Shown: one piece after another, positions 23,912 through 35,432 of the stretch
Layout: each line of letters starts with the position of its first letter
How positions within the stretch are numbered: the stretch's first letter is position 1
Assembly: GCA_034509735.1 (NCBI GenBank)
Contig: JACGWO010000011.1
Coordinates: forward strand, 14,665,866-14,729,865
From: Sesamum alatum
Lineage: Eukaryota; Streptophyta; Magnoliopsida; Lamiales; Pedaliaceae
DNA: 64,000 nt
Reading direction: 5' to 3'
Notes under the pieces: model-generated
What the model saw: only the letters and a program-made list of their open reading frames with translations
What the model was told of the DNA's origin: nothing
The model's database searches: none
Program-made: the position numbers and the translations under genes

Positions 23912-24377
23912 CAGGAAAATTGCAATTTTCGTCCAATTTCTTACGGGTGGTGACACTTTTGGTTCAGGGCCTTTTCAGAATAGTATTTTAAGACATTATG
24001 CTTAAAATTTTGACAATTAAAGGACAGAAAGTCCTAATTTCGCCGGAATTAAGCACGAGGTCAACACGTGAGGCTTTAAATTGGGGGTGGATCTACGTCG
24101 ACGTGCTAAAGTGAAAAAAAAAAAATTATAACTCTTTTCCACATCAACAAGTCCATTTAATTTTTTTTTTCCATTTCAGCACGTTTTCGAACACATAGAT
24201 CCAACCCAATTTAATGACCTCAGGTGCTGACCTCGTTGTTGATTTCGGTGAAATTAGGATTTTTTGTTCTTTAATTGTCAAAATTTTAAATATATTGTCC
24301 TAAAATACTATTATGAAAAGACTTTGAACCGAAAGTGCCACCGTCCGATTGGAAACTGGAAAAATTGCAATTTTCCC
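23912..24377. mobile_element. Foldback MITE, family G
   Basis: The 466-bp palindromic element begins CAGGAAAATTGCAATTTTCG and ends AAAAATTGCAATTTTCCC. Inverted inner blocks include AAGTCCTAATTTCGCCGGAA against TTCGGTGAAATTAGGA. Flanks AATTTTGAA (23903-23911) and AATTTTGGA (24378-24386) are a 9-bp target duplication with one mismatch. Confidence 0.85.
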
Positions 24378-24389
24378 AATTTTGGAACC

Positions 24390-24890
24390 CTAACTCGTTA
24401 GCAAGAATCTGCTTAGAATGCAGTTCGCTCAACACTAAACCATTAACTCATTGGCATCAAAAAATTCAATTCTCAACTGGTCGAATACTTTAGAAAGTTT
24501 GACTTTATTTCTTTATGAATAAGATTTACATCCAATGGTATCATTTTTATGTAAGAATATTTATCTACTTTTGTAATGGGATCACCTGACAATTCTGACT
24601 TTAATGTTGACATTTGAGTCAGAGCAAGTAGGCATCCCTTGCCCTATATATACACTTGTAGGCATCATTTATAATAAGGTTATTTATCACATTACTCAGC
24701 ATTTATTAATCTCAATTCGATTATTCCTATCTCGATCTCGAGCTGATTTAGGCATCGGAGGGTTTCGCTGAGGATATTCCAGCAAGCCTAACGATCTACT
24801 CTTTTCTCAGGTCCCAGCTCATCCAGGATACCTGAGGGGACCTGCGACCTCCTATCCCGGATCATCTCCATTGATAATGATGAGGAAATT
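24390..24890 (+). repeat. LTR-like fragment (TATA plus U5-like part)
   Basis: CCCTATATATACAC near 24643 is a TATA-like box. GAGCTGATTTAGGCATCGGA and AGCAAGCCTAACG (24730-24800) match the U5-like segment at 12890. No paired LTR or internal region is visible. Confidence 0.5.
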
Positions 24891-25520
24891 CAAAGATATA
24901 TATTTTCTCCTGCATTTATATGATATTTTGTGCACTTGAAATTATTTACTTAATTTTAGTTTTTGACCGGAAAAATCAAGTATATGTAATGCGCCTAATC
25001 ACATATAATGTGATAGAGGTCTATAATAAGAAGGTTATCTAAAAGATAAAAATAATCCCCTAGGATTACAAATATATATCCAAATAAAATTAAAAATTCG
25101 TGTATTTTTATTTGGGTTGGATCCACCTGATTAACTCGATCATCATCGTTGATTAATCAACACTTGGAAGGTGGAGACTTCAATGTGTGGATCAGTGGAT
25201 CCATACAAGGACGTTTAGCCATGTAAATACTCCAAAATCATTTGGGCCATGGTACGTCATTTTTTTTTAGATAATATTCTTAGTTTTTCCCTAGATCTTG
25301 CATCCGGACTAATGAAAGTATCGAAAAGGTATAGTTGGAGACCTCCTATCAAACATAACATTACTCGTATTCTCAAGTCCCAACACTTATTTAAATTAAA
25401 CTGTCATCGGTTTTATAGCGATCTCAAACTCAAAGTTATACTTTTATTTAAGTCCACCTAAAAAAAAATAGAAGCTTTACGAGTATTTTTCACTATACAT
25501 GCAATAAAATAAGAGAGATT
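24891..25520. other. Intergenic with LTR-like piece
   Basis: The GATCCATACAAGGACGTTTA segment near 25195-25240 resembles 11557-11590. The 70-residue frame at 25249-25461 has no domain. No gene is visible. Confidence 0.4.
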
Positions 25521-25559
25521 TAAAAATTCCATTTATTAATAGTACATATTATGGGGTTT

Positions 25560-27125
25560 AAAGCATTGTATTCCCTTTTTTTTCGAAAAAGAAAACCTTC
25601 ATTAATCAGCATCATTGAAACATATATACATTGTTCGCATAAGAGAGCAAACATGCCCCTAGCACCACAAAGCATTCTACAAATTAAGCCCCAAAAACCA
25701 ACTCCCACAATGGAAAAAGCTCCCAAGCCTACACCACATCTTCCAGATGCACACATAATTAGGGGTGGCAACGAGTCGAGCTCAAGTCGAGCTCGACCAT
25801 TTTTGGTGAGCTCGAGCTCGTACAGTTTGAGCTCGAGCTCGAGCTCGAATCTCACCTAATGAGCTCGAGCTGGAGTCGAGCTCGAGCTTGTAGTTATTTG
25901 TATAATTTTTTTTTATATTTTTCAATTATTGTATAATTTTTTAATAAAATTATATTATTATAAATTATAATAGTATAGAATATGTATATATATAAATGAA
26001 TTGTTAGGACTTGTTAATTTAAAAAATTACAAGAGATTACAAATAAATATTAAAATATAACATAGAATTTATATGTGTCATATTAAAAAAATATTAAAAC
26101 TTACTAAATTGTTGATTAAGCTTGTTGATTTCATTATTATTATTATTATCGTCATCATCATCGTCGTCATCATCATCATCTTTAGATTAATTCATGGGAA
26201 TCACTAAGTTTTAACATAAATTTATATGTGTCATATTAAATAATTATTTTAAAAAAATATTATAATTTACTAAAATTATTGATTAAGTTTATTTTTATAT
26301 AAACTATAAAATTTAAATGTATAAATGTATGTATAAATATATAAAAATTTTAAAAATAAAAAAATATATAAAAAAATTAAAAAAAAAAAAAAAAGGAAAA
26401 GCTCGCGAACGGCTCGCGAGCTTAACAAATAGTGTATATTGAGCTCGAGCTCGAGTCGAGCTCAAAATCAAGTCGGCTCACGAAGCTCGCGAGCCGGCTT
26501 GACTTGCCTGCCACCCCTACACGTGATGCAGGCAGAGAAGCAGCATCAAAATCAGCAAGGAACCAACCTCCTACTGTAAGAAACCACATTCAGGGGAGAT
26601 TGCCGCCTATGCTCCATCAAAACCAAATTTCTGCTCGTCCACAAACTCCACGCCAAGACTATAGCCAACCTATATTCCCATGACTCCAGGTTCCGATGGA
26701 GCTGCCGGACCCAGGATTCCGCTGAACCACCCCAGTTACCGACAATATTCCATGGCAAGTTCGCTAAAGCCCAAGTTTGTCTAGCAAAATGACAACGGAC
26801 CATCACATGATTATCATCTTCATCCTTCGCCATGCAACGCAAATTAGAGACTGTAGGAAGAGCCTTTCTACATAGTCTCCATGTAAACATTTTAACCTTA
26901 GGCGGTAACCGTGATTTTCAGATAAAAGACCAATTCAAACGTGAAGATTCAGACGAGTCACTCTGACCGACCCGATGCTCCCTTCCCTCCAACTCCATAG
27001 CAAGATTATAAGCACTACGAACCGAGAACTCACCACTTTTAGAGAAATGCCAAATAAACCAGTCATGAGAACTTGAAACAAGGGCGAAAATGGCAGTGAT
27101 AGCCTGCGTATTCCCTGCGATAATC
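25560..27125 (-). pseudogene. LINE (non-LTR retrotransposon) 3' remnant
   Basis: On the minus strand the frame reads HDWFIWHFSKSGEFSVRSAY (27070-27000), then an in-frame TGA at 26918-26920, and continues LPPKVKMFTWRLCRKALPT. This order is the reverse-transcriptase zinc-binding region (zf-RVT) at the end of plant LINE ORF2 proteins. It then reads MVRCHFARQTWALANLPW and a tail. The hAT MITE at 25760-26519 splits it. After the MITE the remnant ends in INEGFLFRKK and an A-run (seen as TTTTTTTTC near 25576). The catalytic RT core and endonuclease are absent, so this is a 5'-truncated, dead copy. Confidence 0.7.
25760..26519. mobile_element. hAT-like MITE inserted in the LINE
   Basis: The 760-bp element starts TAGGGGTGGCAACGAG and ends GCCTGCCACCCCTA. 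Flanks CACATAAT (25752-25759) and CACGTGAT (26520-26527) look like an 8-bp target duplication with two mismatches, as for hAT elements. GAGCTCGAGCTC clusters lie at both ends, and a short ATT then ATC/GTC array sits at 26134-26180. It has no transposase. Confidence 0.82.
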
Positions 27126-27132
27126 AAAATGT

Positions 27133-27545
27133 TTAAAACATTCCCCTGGGTTAAATAAAATGGTAAAAAAAAAAAACATGTGATCTTAAAAATATAGCAT
27201 TTAAAGATATAAAACAAATACAATGCCTCAAGTTTGAAACAATCATCATTTAGGTAGAAAAAAACCACAATCGAATAAGTTCTGCAAAATATCAGAGCCA
27301 TAAGAAGGGCAAAAATGGAAAATGATGATCGTTTCAGACTTGATGCCTTGTATTTGTGGATGATTGGGAAAACTTTGTCATTTAAGAGGCAAAAACAAAT
27401 CACATACCAAGTGCGTCTATCCCACTACTGTCCACAAGGGAGTTAATTGCTATATTTTTAAACTCACCGGAAGGTTTTTACCATTTTATTTAACATATGG
27501 GGTTTTTTAAACGTTTCGATTATCATGGGGTAAAATGTTTTAAAC
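27133..27545. mobile_element. Foldback MITE, family K
   Basis: CATTCCCCTGGGTTAAATAA and AAATGGTAAAAA at the left pair with TTTTTACCATTTTATTTAAC and CATGGGGTAAAATG at the right. AATGTTTAA-like sequence on both sides suggests a 9-bp target duplication. It lies at the 5' end of the LINE remnant. Confidence 0.6.
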
Positions 27546-27559
27546 CCTATTATAGACAA

Positions 27560-28430
27560 ACAAAATTTCACGCTCCAATCAAATTAAGATAAATAATTTT
27601 GATATTTATCTCTTTAGAAAGTACAAATAATAAAGAGATAATGTCAAAATTGACCACTCATATCTTATCAAATATTTAATGTATTTATCTCTTTTAAAAT
27701 AAAGGGATAATACAAAATAAGTGTTCAAGTTCACCACAACTCTACCTCTTTGACAGTTATATAAAAGGGTCTTTGGAACTCATTCAGAACACAGACACAT
27801 GCAATTCAAGACACAAGCAAGAGGGCATTCAAGGAGTCCCGAAATTCTCTCAAGCGCAAATCAAGGAAGATCCACGGCGTTCTCGGCAAGATTCATGGCG
27901 TTCGTCGTGGAAATCGTCCAAAATCAGCGTTTAATTCGACAAGAAGTCCGAAAACTGACGAATTAACGTTATCAAGACAGAAGTCCACCTTGGCGGAAGA
28001 TCAAAGTCTCAAATCCACCAAGAAATATCTCAAATTCAAGTCAAATATCTTCAAGTTTATAGCGTTCGATCCGGGAATAAGTCAACGACCCCCGAATTAA
28101 CGTTATTCCAAGTCAAAGTCAACGTCAAAGGAGATCAAACGTCAAAGTTTCACCTCCAAAGTTGTCGAAATCAAAGATTGCGTTCGTGAAAAGAAGAATC
28201 AGAGATTTTCAAGTAGAGATTTCACACCTACAAATACTCAAATCAATTCAAGAAATTTATTTATACTATTTTCATATTTCGATAAATTTAGAAACACAAA
28301 AATTTGTTTACACCCATATTATTCTCAAATTAAGTTTTGCAGCCCGTACTGCACATTCCATTGGTGGAACTAATGTAGGTGGAACTAACTTTATAATTTG
28401 TTCAACTAATTAAAGTAAAATAAGTTCATC
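27560..28430 (+). repeat. Possible solo LTR
   Basis: GTTATATAAAAGGGTC (27756-27771) is a strong TATA box. It is followed by repeated AATTAACGTTAT, GCGTTCG and CAAAGTC segments and CACATTCCATTGGTGGAAC near 28350. The layout suggests U3, R and U5 of an LTR. The 83-residue frame at 28162-28413 is probably not a gene. No terminal TG/CA or target duplication was settled. Confidence 0.4.
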
Positions 28431-28604
28431 ACGTAAGGGGGAAAAAAGGCAAATCTCTCGACTTTTGTCAAATATAGCATGTGATCTTAACTAACATTAA
28501 CATGCAATCGAATTTTAATGACCTTTTCTTACGGAAGATTGAATTTTTTATTTTAAATTTTATTGTATTTTTTAGTACTCCAATTAATATATACATTTCG
28601 CATT

Positions 28605-29356
28605 AAGCGTTTATTTGATTTAAATGAGAGGAAAATAGAAAGTGAAAGGGCAAGGAAAAGTGCAAAGCCCGGGGATAATAGTTTTTCTTCAAATTGTTTG
28701 GTATTATTAGAAGGAGAGCAAATCTCAAATACTTTTATTTGTTCGGTATGAGGAAAATAGATCGAGAAGAAAAAATTAGTTTTTTGTAATTTTACTAATT
28801 AACATATTTCCCTTTATTTTGTATTACAAAATAAATAAGTTAATATTATACTAAAATAATTTTAGTATATAAAAATATTAAAAATCTTATCAATAAAAAT
28901 ATATGTCAAACAAAAACAAGAGGGATAGTTATTATTAATAAAAATATTCATCAAAATAGGTATTGCTCACTTATTCTAAACTTTTTAGTTTAAATAAAAT
29001 CAAAATTAATAATAAATTAGCAATAAAAAATTATGAAAAATACAAAAGCAAAATATGTTTACCAAATTGTTGACTTCGACGTAGTAGTTTTTGGGTAATT
29101 TGGTTATTTTTTCTCCAAGATTATGTGCAGGTATTATCAGCGGGAATGAGAAAAAAAATGAGAAAAATTATATATAGGGGTAATTATAGTAAATAAAGAT
29201 AAAATATGTATTTTTTTAATCCTTTTTGCCTTACGCAGTTTTAATTCCCCTCCATCTATTGTCCCTAACCAAACATAAAATATTTTCTTATACATCTGTT
29301 TTTACTTCCACTTCTCTTATACTGCCACTTTTCACTCCAACCAAACAAACCCTTGA
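28605..29356. mobile_element. MITE with GTTT(A/G)TTTG(A/G)TT ends
   Basis: AAGCGTTTATTTGATTTAAATGA at the left is the approximate inverse of CACTCCAACCAAACAAACCCTT at the right, with AGTGAAAG and CTTTTCACT-type partners inside. It resembles Harbinger/Tourist elements. Ends are diverged and the duplication is not clear. Confidence 0.45.
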
Positions 29357-30114
29357 TAGAAATGGGATAAGATGAGCTCATTTTGGGCAAAATCATATTA
29401 AGCGCAAATTTAGCCTACAAGTTAGTTGAGTTTCATCAAAAGCTTCAAACTTAGCCTTAATTATTTGTCTCAATTAATAGTCCATAATTTAAAAAATGAG
29501 AATTAGTTATAATTTATTGTTCTATGAAAAAAAAAAATGTTCTATGAAAAAAAAAAAAAAAAGGAGACAGATATCGGTTGCTTTTCTTTTTTTCATTCCT
29601 CAATGAACAACATCTGAATTAAATAGATATACAAAGAAACTTAATTTAATTGGTCGAGATTGATACCCCAACTATTATAAAGTTATGAGTTTAAATTCTA
29701 CTGAAATGTGAATGTTTATTTACTTATTAATTTCTTTATTTTAATAATAGTTATTGACGATTAATGTATTGATCGTTATAAGTGTTAATGATTAAAATTT
29801 ATAATATAATTTGATTAGACAAACGCAATTGAAATCCTAAAATTTAAAGGAGGATTTTCAAGAAGTTTGATTCAAAGGGAAGGCAAAAAGATTGGTCTTA
29901 ATGACAAATAAACCAAATTAATTAGACCAAATCTTTCCATAACTTGAAATCCTATGGGAAAATTAAAAACCAACAAAAAAAGACCATGAAAATTAGACTC
30001 AAATCCACATTCATATAATTAAGTATTTCAAATTATTACTAAAATCTCAAATCAAAACCATTGCAAACTAATATCCCCCTATGCCGGTTTGGACAGACGT
30101 ATGATCTTGTCAGC
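29357..30114. other. Intergenic with SINE-like relic
   Basis: AATTTAATTGGTCGAGATTG and TTATGAGTTTAAATTCTA at 29642-29705 look like decayed A and B boxes of a SINE. Two A-runs lie near 29526-29563. No gene is visible. Confidence 0.4.
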
Positions 30115-30445
30115 ATTCAATACAATTAATATTTTATTGTGTGAGTTGTTGTATGTTTTAGCCAAAGCTTCACGGGCTTGTTCTTAAGAAGACGGAAATG
30201 AAACATTTGAAGGATATAAACTGCTCAAACTTTTCGTTTGCAATGTACGTGTAACTTACACGCATTATAGAAAAACAAATTTAATATTCGATACAATTAA
30301 TGTTTTATTGTATGAGGTATTGTCTGCTTTAACTAAAACTTCATGAACTAGTTCTTAAGAAGGCGGAAATATGGCTTTTGAAGGATATAAGCTGTTCAAA
30401 CTTTTCGTTTGTAATGTACGTGTAACGCATTATAAAAAATGAAAT
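30115..30445. repeat. 171-bp imperfect tandem duplication
   Basis: Copy one (30115-30285) and copy two (from 30286) both contain ATTC(A/G)ATACAATTAAT, CTTAAGAAG(A/G)CGGAAAT and CAAACTTTTCGTTTG. Copies differ by substitutions and an indel in the ACGTGTAAC segment. Confidence 0.85.
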
Positions 30446-30731
30446 ATAATATTTGAGCAAAGGAATCTTTCTTTTAATAGAAAAAACTAATGGTATTATA
30501 GGAAGAAAATATACCTTAAAAATAGAGGAAAGATGGGGTGGGTTGCATTGCATGGTAGTACAAAGAAAGTTGTAATAAAATGGGCAGAGAGATTGGGAAA
30601 AGGTTAAAAAGGGGTTCCACATTCAGCCGCTTTTTCTCACCTGTTGCTCTTACTCTTAGCCTTACCCTCCTCCTCTAATATTTATTCGCTTTTCTTGCTC
30701 TTGCTTTTCTGATCCTCTTCCTCAACTGCCC

Positions 30732-30774
<43 letters not shown>

Positions 30775-30921
30775 TCCTCTCATCCCTTTGTCTCTATAAA
30801 CACACGCATAGTGTGTGTGTATATATATATATATGTGCAAAATTGTGTGCTTCGGGTTATGAAAAGCCCATGTTAAGGACCCATCTTTCATGGGTTTCTC
30901 CTCTCTTCTTCTTGGTACTTG

Positions 30922-30954
<33 letters not shown>

Positions 30955-31159
30955 GATGTGTGTATATATAAATATATATATATATATATATTTATGTATT
31001 AAACAGTCTATAACACACAAAAACACACTCAAATGAGTTCTTTCTTTATGTTTGTATGTGGGGGCTGAATATTTTTTGTGTTTCAGGTTAAGGGGAAATG
31101 GGATTTTGGTGCTAATGTAGGCATAATCTTTTGTTATTGAAAGCAAACAGAAGGAAGCT
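30446..31159 (+). promoter_or_regulatory. Upstream and 5' UTR region of the VIN3-like gene
   Basis: The 450 bp before the start codon are rich in pyrimidine microsatellites: (CT)n(AC)n at 30734-30773, (GT)n(AT)n at 30811-30834 and (CT)n at 30927-30953, then (AT)n to 30991. CT-rich tracts are common in plant core promoters and 5' UTRs. The transcription start and any UTR intron cannot be placed by eye. Confidence 0.45.
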
Positions 31160-34100
31160 ATGGATGCTTCTTCTTTGGAGGGTAAAGATTCTTTATCCCT
31201 TCTCTTTGGGTATTTTTTTTGCAAAAGTTCTCATCTTGGTCAGTTTTATGTTGTTTCATTCAAGGATTGCTCTGGTTCTTGATGTGAAAAAATTTGATTT
31301 CTTTTTTATTTTTTTTATTCTTCCCAAGATTTTGTGAATAATGGGGTGTTAGATTCATGGTTGATCTGTTTGATGGTCTGATTTCACGCGTGATTTCCTG
31401 CTTGTTGAATTTTTATTGATTCTTTTTTCGATGAAATTGACACCACACAGACACAGACACGCATGCTCACACACTCACGCACACACTTCATTGTTGCTTT
31501 TGTTCTGTTTTATTTTTCCTTTTTTACTGCAAGTAAATGTGTCATAGTCCAAGAATTACCTGCTCTCTGTGGGTTGTTAACGCTTTGTTAATAATTTCAA
31601 AGATGCTTATGAAGAAAAAAGTGATCGATTGTGAAGATGGGAGTGAGGTGCTAGCTGTCCTTTTCTTGCTTTTATTGGTATCTTTCTCATCAACTTGTAT
31701 GGATGGTTGGTTATGATTGTTGAACTAATTTGTAAAGTTTGGTGATTTGATTTTTAATGCTTAAAGCATTGTACTGCTGTTTAGTTTGCCACCCATCATG
31801 AAGATAAACGCGGGGCGATTGATTTTCGTTTTGGTATAGTGTATGTCTACAGTTTCTGCTGATCAAACGAATTTGCTGTTCTTTCTTTGAACTTATATGA
31901 CTGGTAAATCTCAAAAGAGGATCCAAGAAAGCGTGTCGCGTGTATGCTCTACTTGAGATACCGGGAATAATATTTTTTCGACTTGATTGCTACGTCTTTT
32001 GTCTTCCTCGTTTTTTATTATAGTGGTGCTTCATTCTTCTCCAATTTTCTTTCCCTTCGTTCGTTCGTTTGCTCTGTGGTCAGGACTACCGTGTATTAAT
32101 TAAGAGAATGAAGCTGCACGCATTCCAAGTGAAGAAAATCTTGGATGATTCCATCATTTTCTTGAATAATTTTTCTACAGTTGTTGAAGTTAAGTGGGAC
32201 ATTTTGGGAATGATAGAAGTAAAGTTTTATATCCGCCAGCTACATGGTTTCTTCCCTTTTCCACTTCGTGTTCATATTAAGTTCTAAAACCACCAAGTAC
32301 TGATTGTGAGAGTACTTTATGTTTTATAGCCGCTATGCAATTTTGATGACTTTTTGCCGTTTTTGAAACCAGCATTGCTATTTGATCCGTCAAAGTGCAG
32401 CAAGTTGAGTATGGAGCAAAAGAGAGAACTAGTCTATGAGGTGTCAAAGTGGTCGGACGGTGCCATGGAAATGCTACATGCTTGGAGCCGTCAGGATATA
32501 TTGCAGATCCTCTGTGCGGAGCTTGGAAAAGAAAGGAAGTACACTGGCTTAACAAAGTCAAAAATAATAGAGCAACTTCTGAAAATTGTATACGAAAAGA
32601 AATCACAGGAACGAGGACTTGCAAGTATTTCTGAAGTACAGCCTACATCCGAAAATGGTGAAAGGACTCCTAAAAGGCAAAGGAAATCCGACCACCCAAA
32701 TCGTCTGCCTATTGCAGCAAATCCTGCTGCAACTAGTGTGCCTGAGGTTGATTCAGGTAATACGGTATATTGCAAAAATTCAGCTTGCAAGGCTAAATTG
32801 AATCGAGAGGATGTATTTTGCAAAAGGTGTTCATGCTGCATTTGTCGCCAATATGATGATAACAAGGATCCCAGCCTCTGGTTAATTTGCAATTCGGACC
32901 CCCCGTTTCATGGTGTGTCATGTGGTATGTCTTGCCACCTTGAATGTGCCTTACGGCATGAAAATTCTGGCATATCAAAGGATAGGCAGGATAAGGGACT
33001 TGACGGGAGCTTCTGTTGCGTATATTGTGGGAAAGTGAATGATTTGCTGGGGTAATTGTCTGCTCTTGCTTCTTATTTTTTCTGGTCGTTTTCTGGTATA
33101 TTCATATGATATGCAGCACTATATTTGCATTGCTTCGAGACATGCTTGGATAGTAACAATGTACAGTTTTCGTCACTGATGTATTTGCTTGAATAAGCCT
33201 GTGATATATGCTTCTTCCTTTATGATAAGAAAAAGATAGTTGACGGATTGGCTTGTCGATACGATAACGCTGCCTTGAGGCTCCTTTCCGATACTTAGTG
33301 GCCATTAGTTATACCATGCAAGTCTTCAGAACAGTGCTTCAATTTTAGAACCATTACTTCATTTTGATGGCTATTTTGAAAATGATGAAATAATGTATTA
33401 ACATGTAGAATAAATAATGCAGCTCTTGGAGAAAGCAACTGGTTGTGGCAAGGGATACGAGGCGGGTCGACATATTGTGCTATAGGCTCTCCTTAGGCCA
33501 AAAGATTCTTGCTGGTACTAAGCACTACCAAAATCTATGTGGGACCATTGATGAAGCAGTGAAAAAGCTCGAAGATGAAGTCGGTCCTCTAACTGGTTTA
33601 CCTGTAAAGAAGGCTAGAGGAATTGTGAACAGGCTCTCATCAGGCCCGGAAATTCAGAGTCTCTGTGCTTCTGCTGTGGAGTCTCTAGACTCGATGCTTT
33701 CTAAAAGAGTCTCCGATAGGCCTTCTGGTGCTCTCTCTCTCTCTCTCTGCATGTGTGTATTTTTTCTGCTTGTTTTATGTTCTTTTGCTCTTGCTTCGGG
33801 TTAACATAAATCTTTCCGGCTCATTCCTGGAATTTGTTTGATCTAGATCGCGGTGCACTCGCATCAAAACTTGTCCGATTTGAAGACATTCGTGCTTCGT
33901 CCCTTACAGTGATTCTGAATGATGATGATGATTCGAATGTGGGAGGTGGCTTGGGTTATTTGTTATGGCATCGGCAAGCTGACGAGATCGTCTATCCTAC
34001 AGAACCTACGTGCAGATTGTTTGCACCGAATACAAAGTTGCTGCTTTCCGGTCTAACTCCCGCTACAGAGTATTTTCTCAAGGTTGTTACCCTTGACAAA

Positions 34101-35045
34101 GATAGAGAGAAGGGCTTCTGTGAATTTCGGTTCAGAACTGCAAGTTCTGACGACGAGGTAAGAAATCTGAGTTCGAAGAGTTCAGAAGTCGAAAGAAGTC
34201 AAAGCCCGGCTACTAACTGCAGCAGTCTCTCTAATCCTTCTTCGGTGGAAGATGAGACCAATAACGTCGTTCCCTGCAGCAATGAGGATGAGAATAGAGG
34301 AGATAATTACCGGCCGTTTAGCTGTAATGACGACAAAAATGCTGCTATGAATTTACTTTGTGACAGCATCGACTGCTCGGATCCGATCCAGAAGGAGACT
34401 AACGGAGATGAAATTTCTTTGTTGGATGAAGAAAATAGCATGGGGAAGATCAGCTGCATACCAAACAGTGATCCGACAAGTTTCAGAAACAAAGAGTCGT
34501 CAAACGGCCCGATGGTTGAGGACACAAGCACTGGTAACGGGTCTAATATGCCTCGGACTGGCTTGGAATGCGTCCCCTATGTGGATAGTTCAGAAGCCGG
34601 CTTACAAATCACTCCCTGCAAGTTAGAGAACGTGAAGAACGGAGCTGGATGGAAAAATAAACGAAAAAATGGGAAAGGCATCGAGGCTGTGCCCGAGAGG
34701 GACGAGGAGCCTCAGGCTGGCAGCTCGTCGAAGAAGAGAAGTGGGGAAAGACGAGACGAGGATTGCACTGGTATTGGAGACAAGGATTTTGAGTATTACG
34801 TGAAAGTGATCCGATGGCTGGAATGTGACGGTCACATGGAAACAACGTTCAGGCAGAAATTTTTAACCTGGTACAGCTTGAGAGCAACCCCTCAGGAGGT
34901 CCGGATCGTGAAAGTATTCATCGATACGTTCATCGAAGATCCTGAATCGCTCGCTGCACAACTTGTCGACTCCTTCACCGACGTTATATCAAACAAGAGA
35001 TGTTCCACCGTGCCGGCCGGATTTTGCTTGAAGCTTTGGCACTAA
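31160..35045 (+). CDS. VIN3-like (VEL family) protein, VIL2/VEL1-like
   Basis: Exons are 31160-31181, 32373-33051, 33423-33727 and 33847-35045; they join in frame to 734 residues. The N terminus ([16 protein letters not shown]) fits the family, so the start was taken in the short first exon. Domains in order: an N-terminal VEL-type helical segment (about 10-90); a Cys-rich PHD-superfamily finger (about 141-230; starts [10 protein letters not shown], ends FCCVYCGKV); a fibronectin type III domain (about 340-440); a Ser/Asp-rich linker with a basic KKRSGERR patch; and the C-terminal VEL domain (about 648-734, from [13 protein letters not shown] to GFCLKLWH). VEL proteins act in the nucleus with Polycomb repressive complex 2 at loci such as FLC. 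The length and MD-SS-E start favour the VIL2/VEL1 branch over VRN5 or VIN3, which is inference. Intron 3 begins with a CT repeat just after its donor. Confidence 0.93.
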
Positions 35046-35423
35046 GATATGCAGAAGCAGAAGGTTCTTCTTCTGCATGCAAATCTGGGACATTTGCCTG
35101 CTTTATTCTTTGAATTTAGACAAAAAAAGAAAAAAAATGTTGAATCATTCTTGATTGGAATAGCATCATTCAAACATGATATTTAGTATCATTGGACTAT
35201 TTCTGTTCTGCTATAGAAATTTCTGACTATTTATACATTTTTTGCTACTTCTTCTGTAGCTTTCAAGAACTTATGACATCCTGATTCCTGGGAATGGGGT
35301 TTGTCTAAAATGCAAGTCTTAGGTTTTGAATTACAAGCCCAGTTTCTCTTGTTGACTTCAACTTGAATTTCTTCAAAACTTCTTTGTGTTACTACTACAG
35401 CAATGAGATTGAATAATTTATTG
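35046..35423 (+). other. 3' UTR and downstream of the VIN3-like gene
   Basis: No ORF is present; the sequence is T-rich as expected for a 3' UTR and terminator. The poly(A) site cannot be fixed by eye. Confidence 0.4.
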
Positions 35424-35432
35424 GGATAATAA

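Noticed and set aside
26432..26683. Plus-strand frame spanning the MITE end and the LINE
   Set aside because: It crosses a transposon border and has no domain; the LINE coding direction is minus.
28162..28413. 83-residue frame in the LTR-like segment
   Set aside because: Lies in probable U5 sequence with no gag or other domain.
30682..30891. Frame with CV and RE repeats near the VIN3-like promoter
   Set aside because: It is only the translation of (AC)n and (CT)n microsatellites.
32354..32372. Upstream extension of the VIN3-like exon 2 as the protein start
   Set aside because: It would need a non-ATG start, whereas an AG acceptor at 32371-32372 and the short ATG exon at 31160-31181 give a family-like N terminus in frame.
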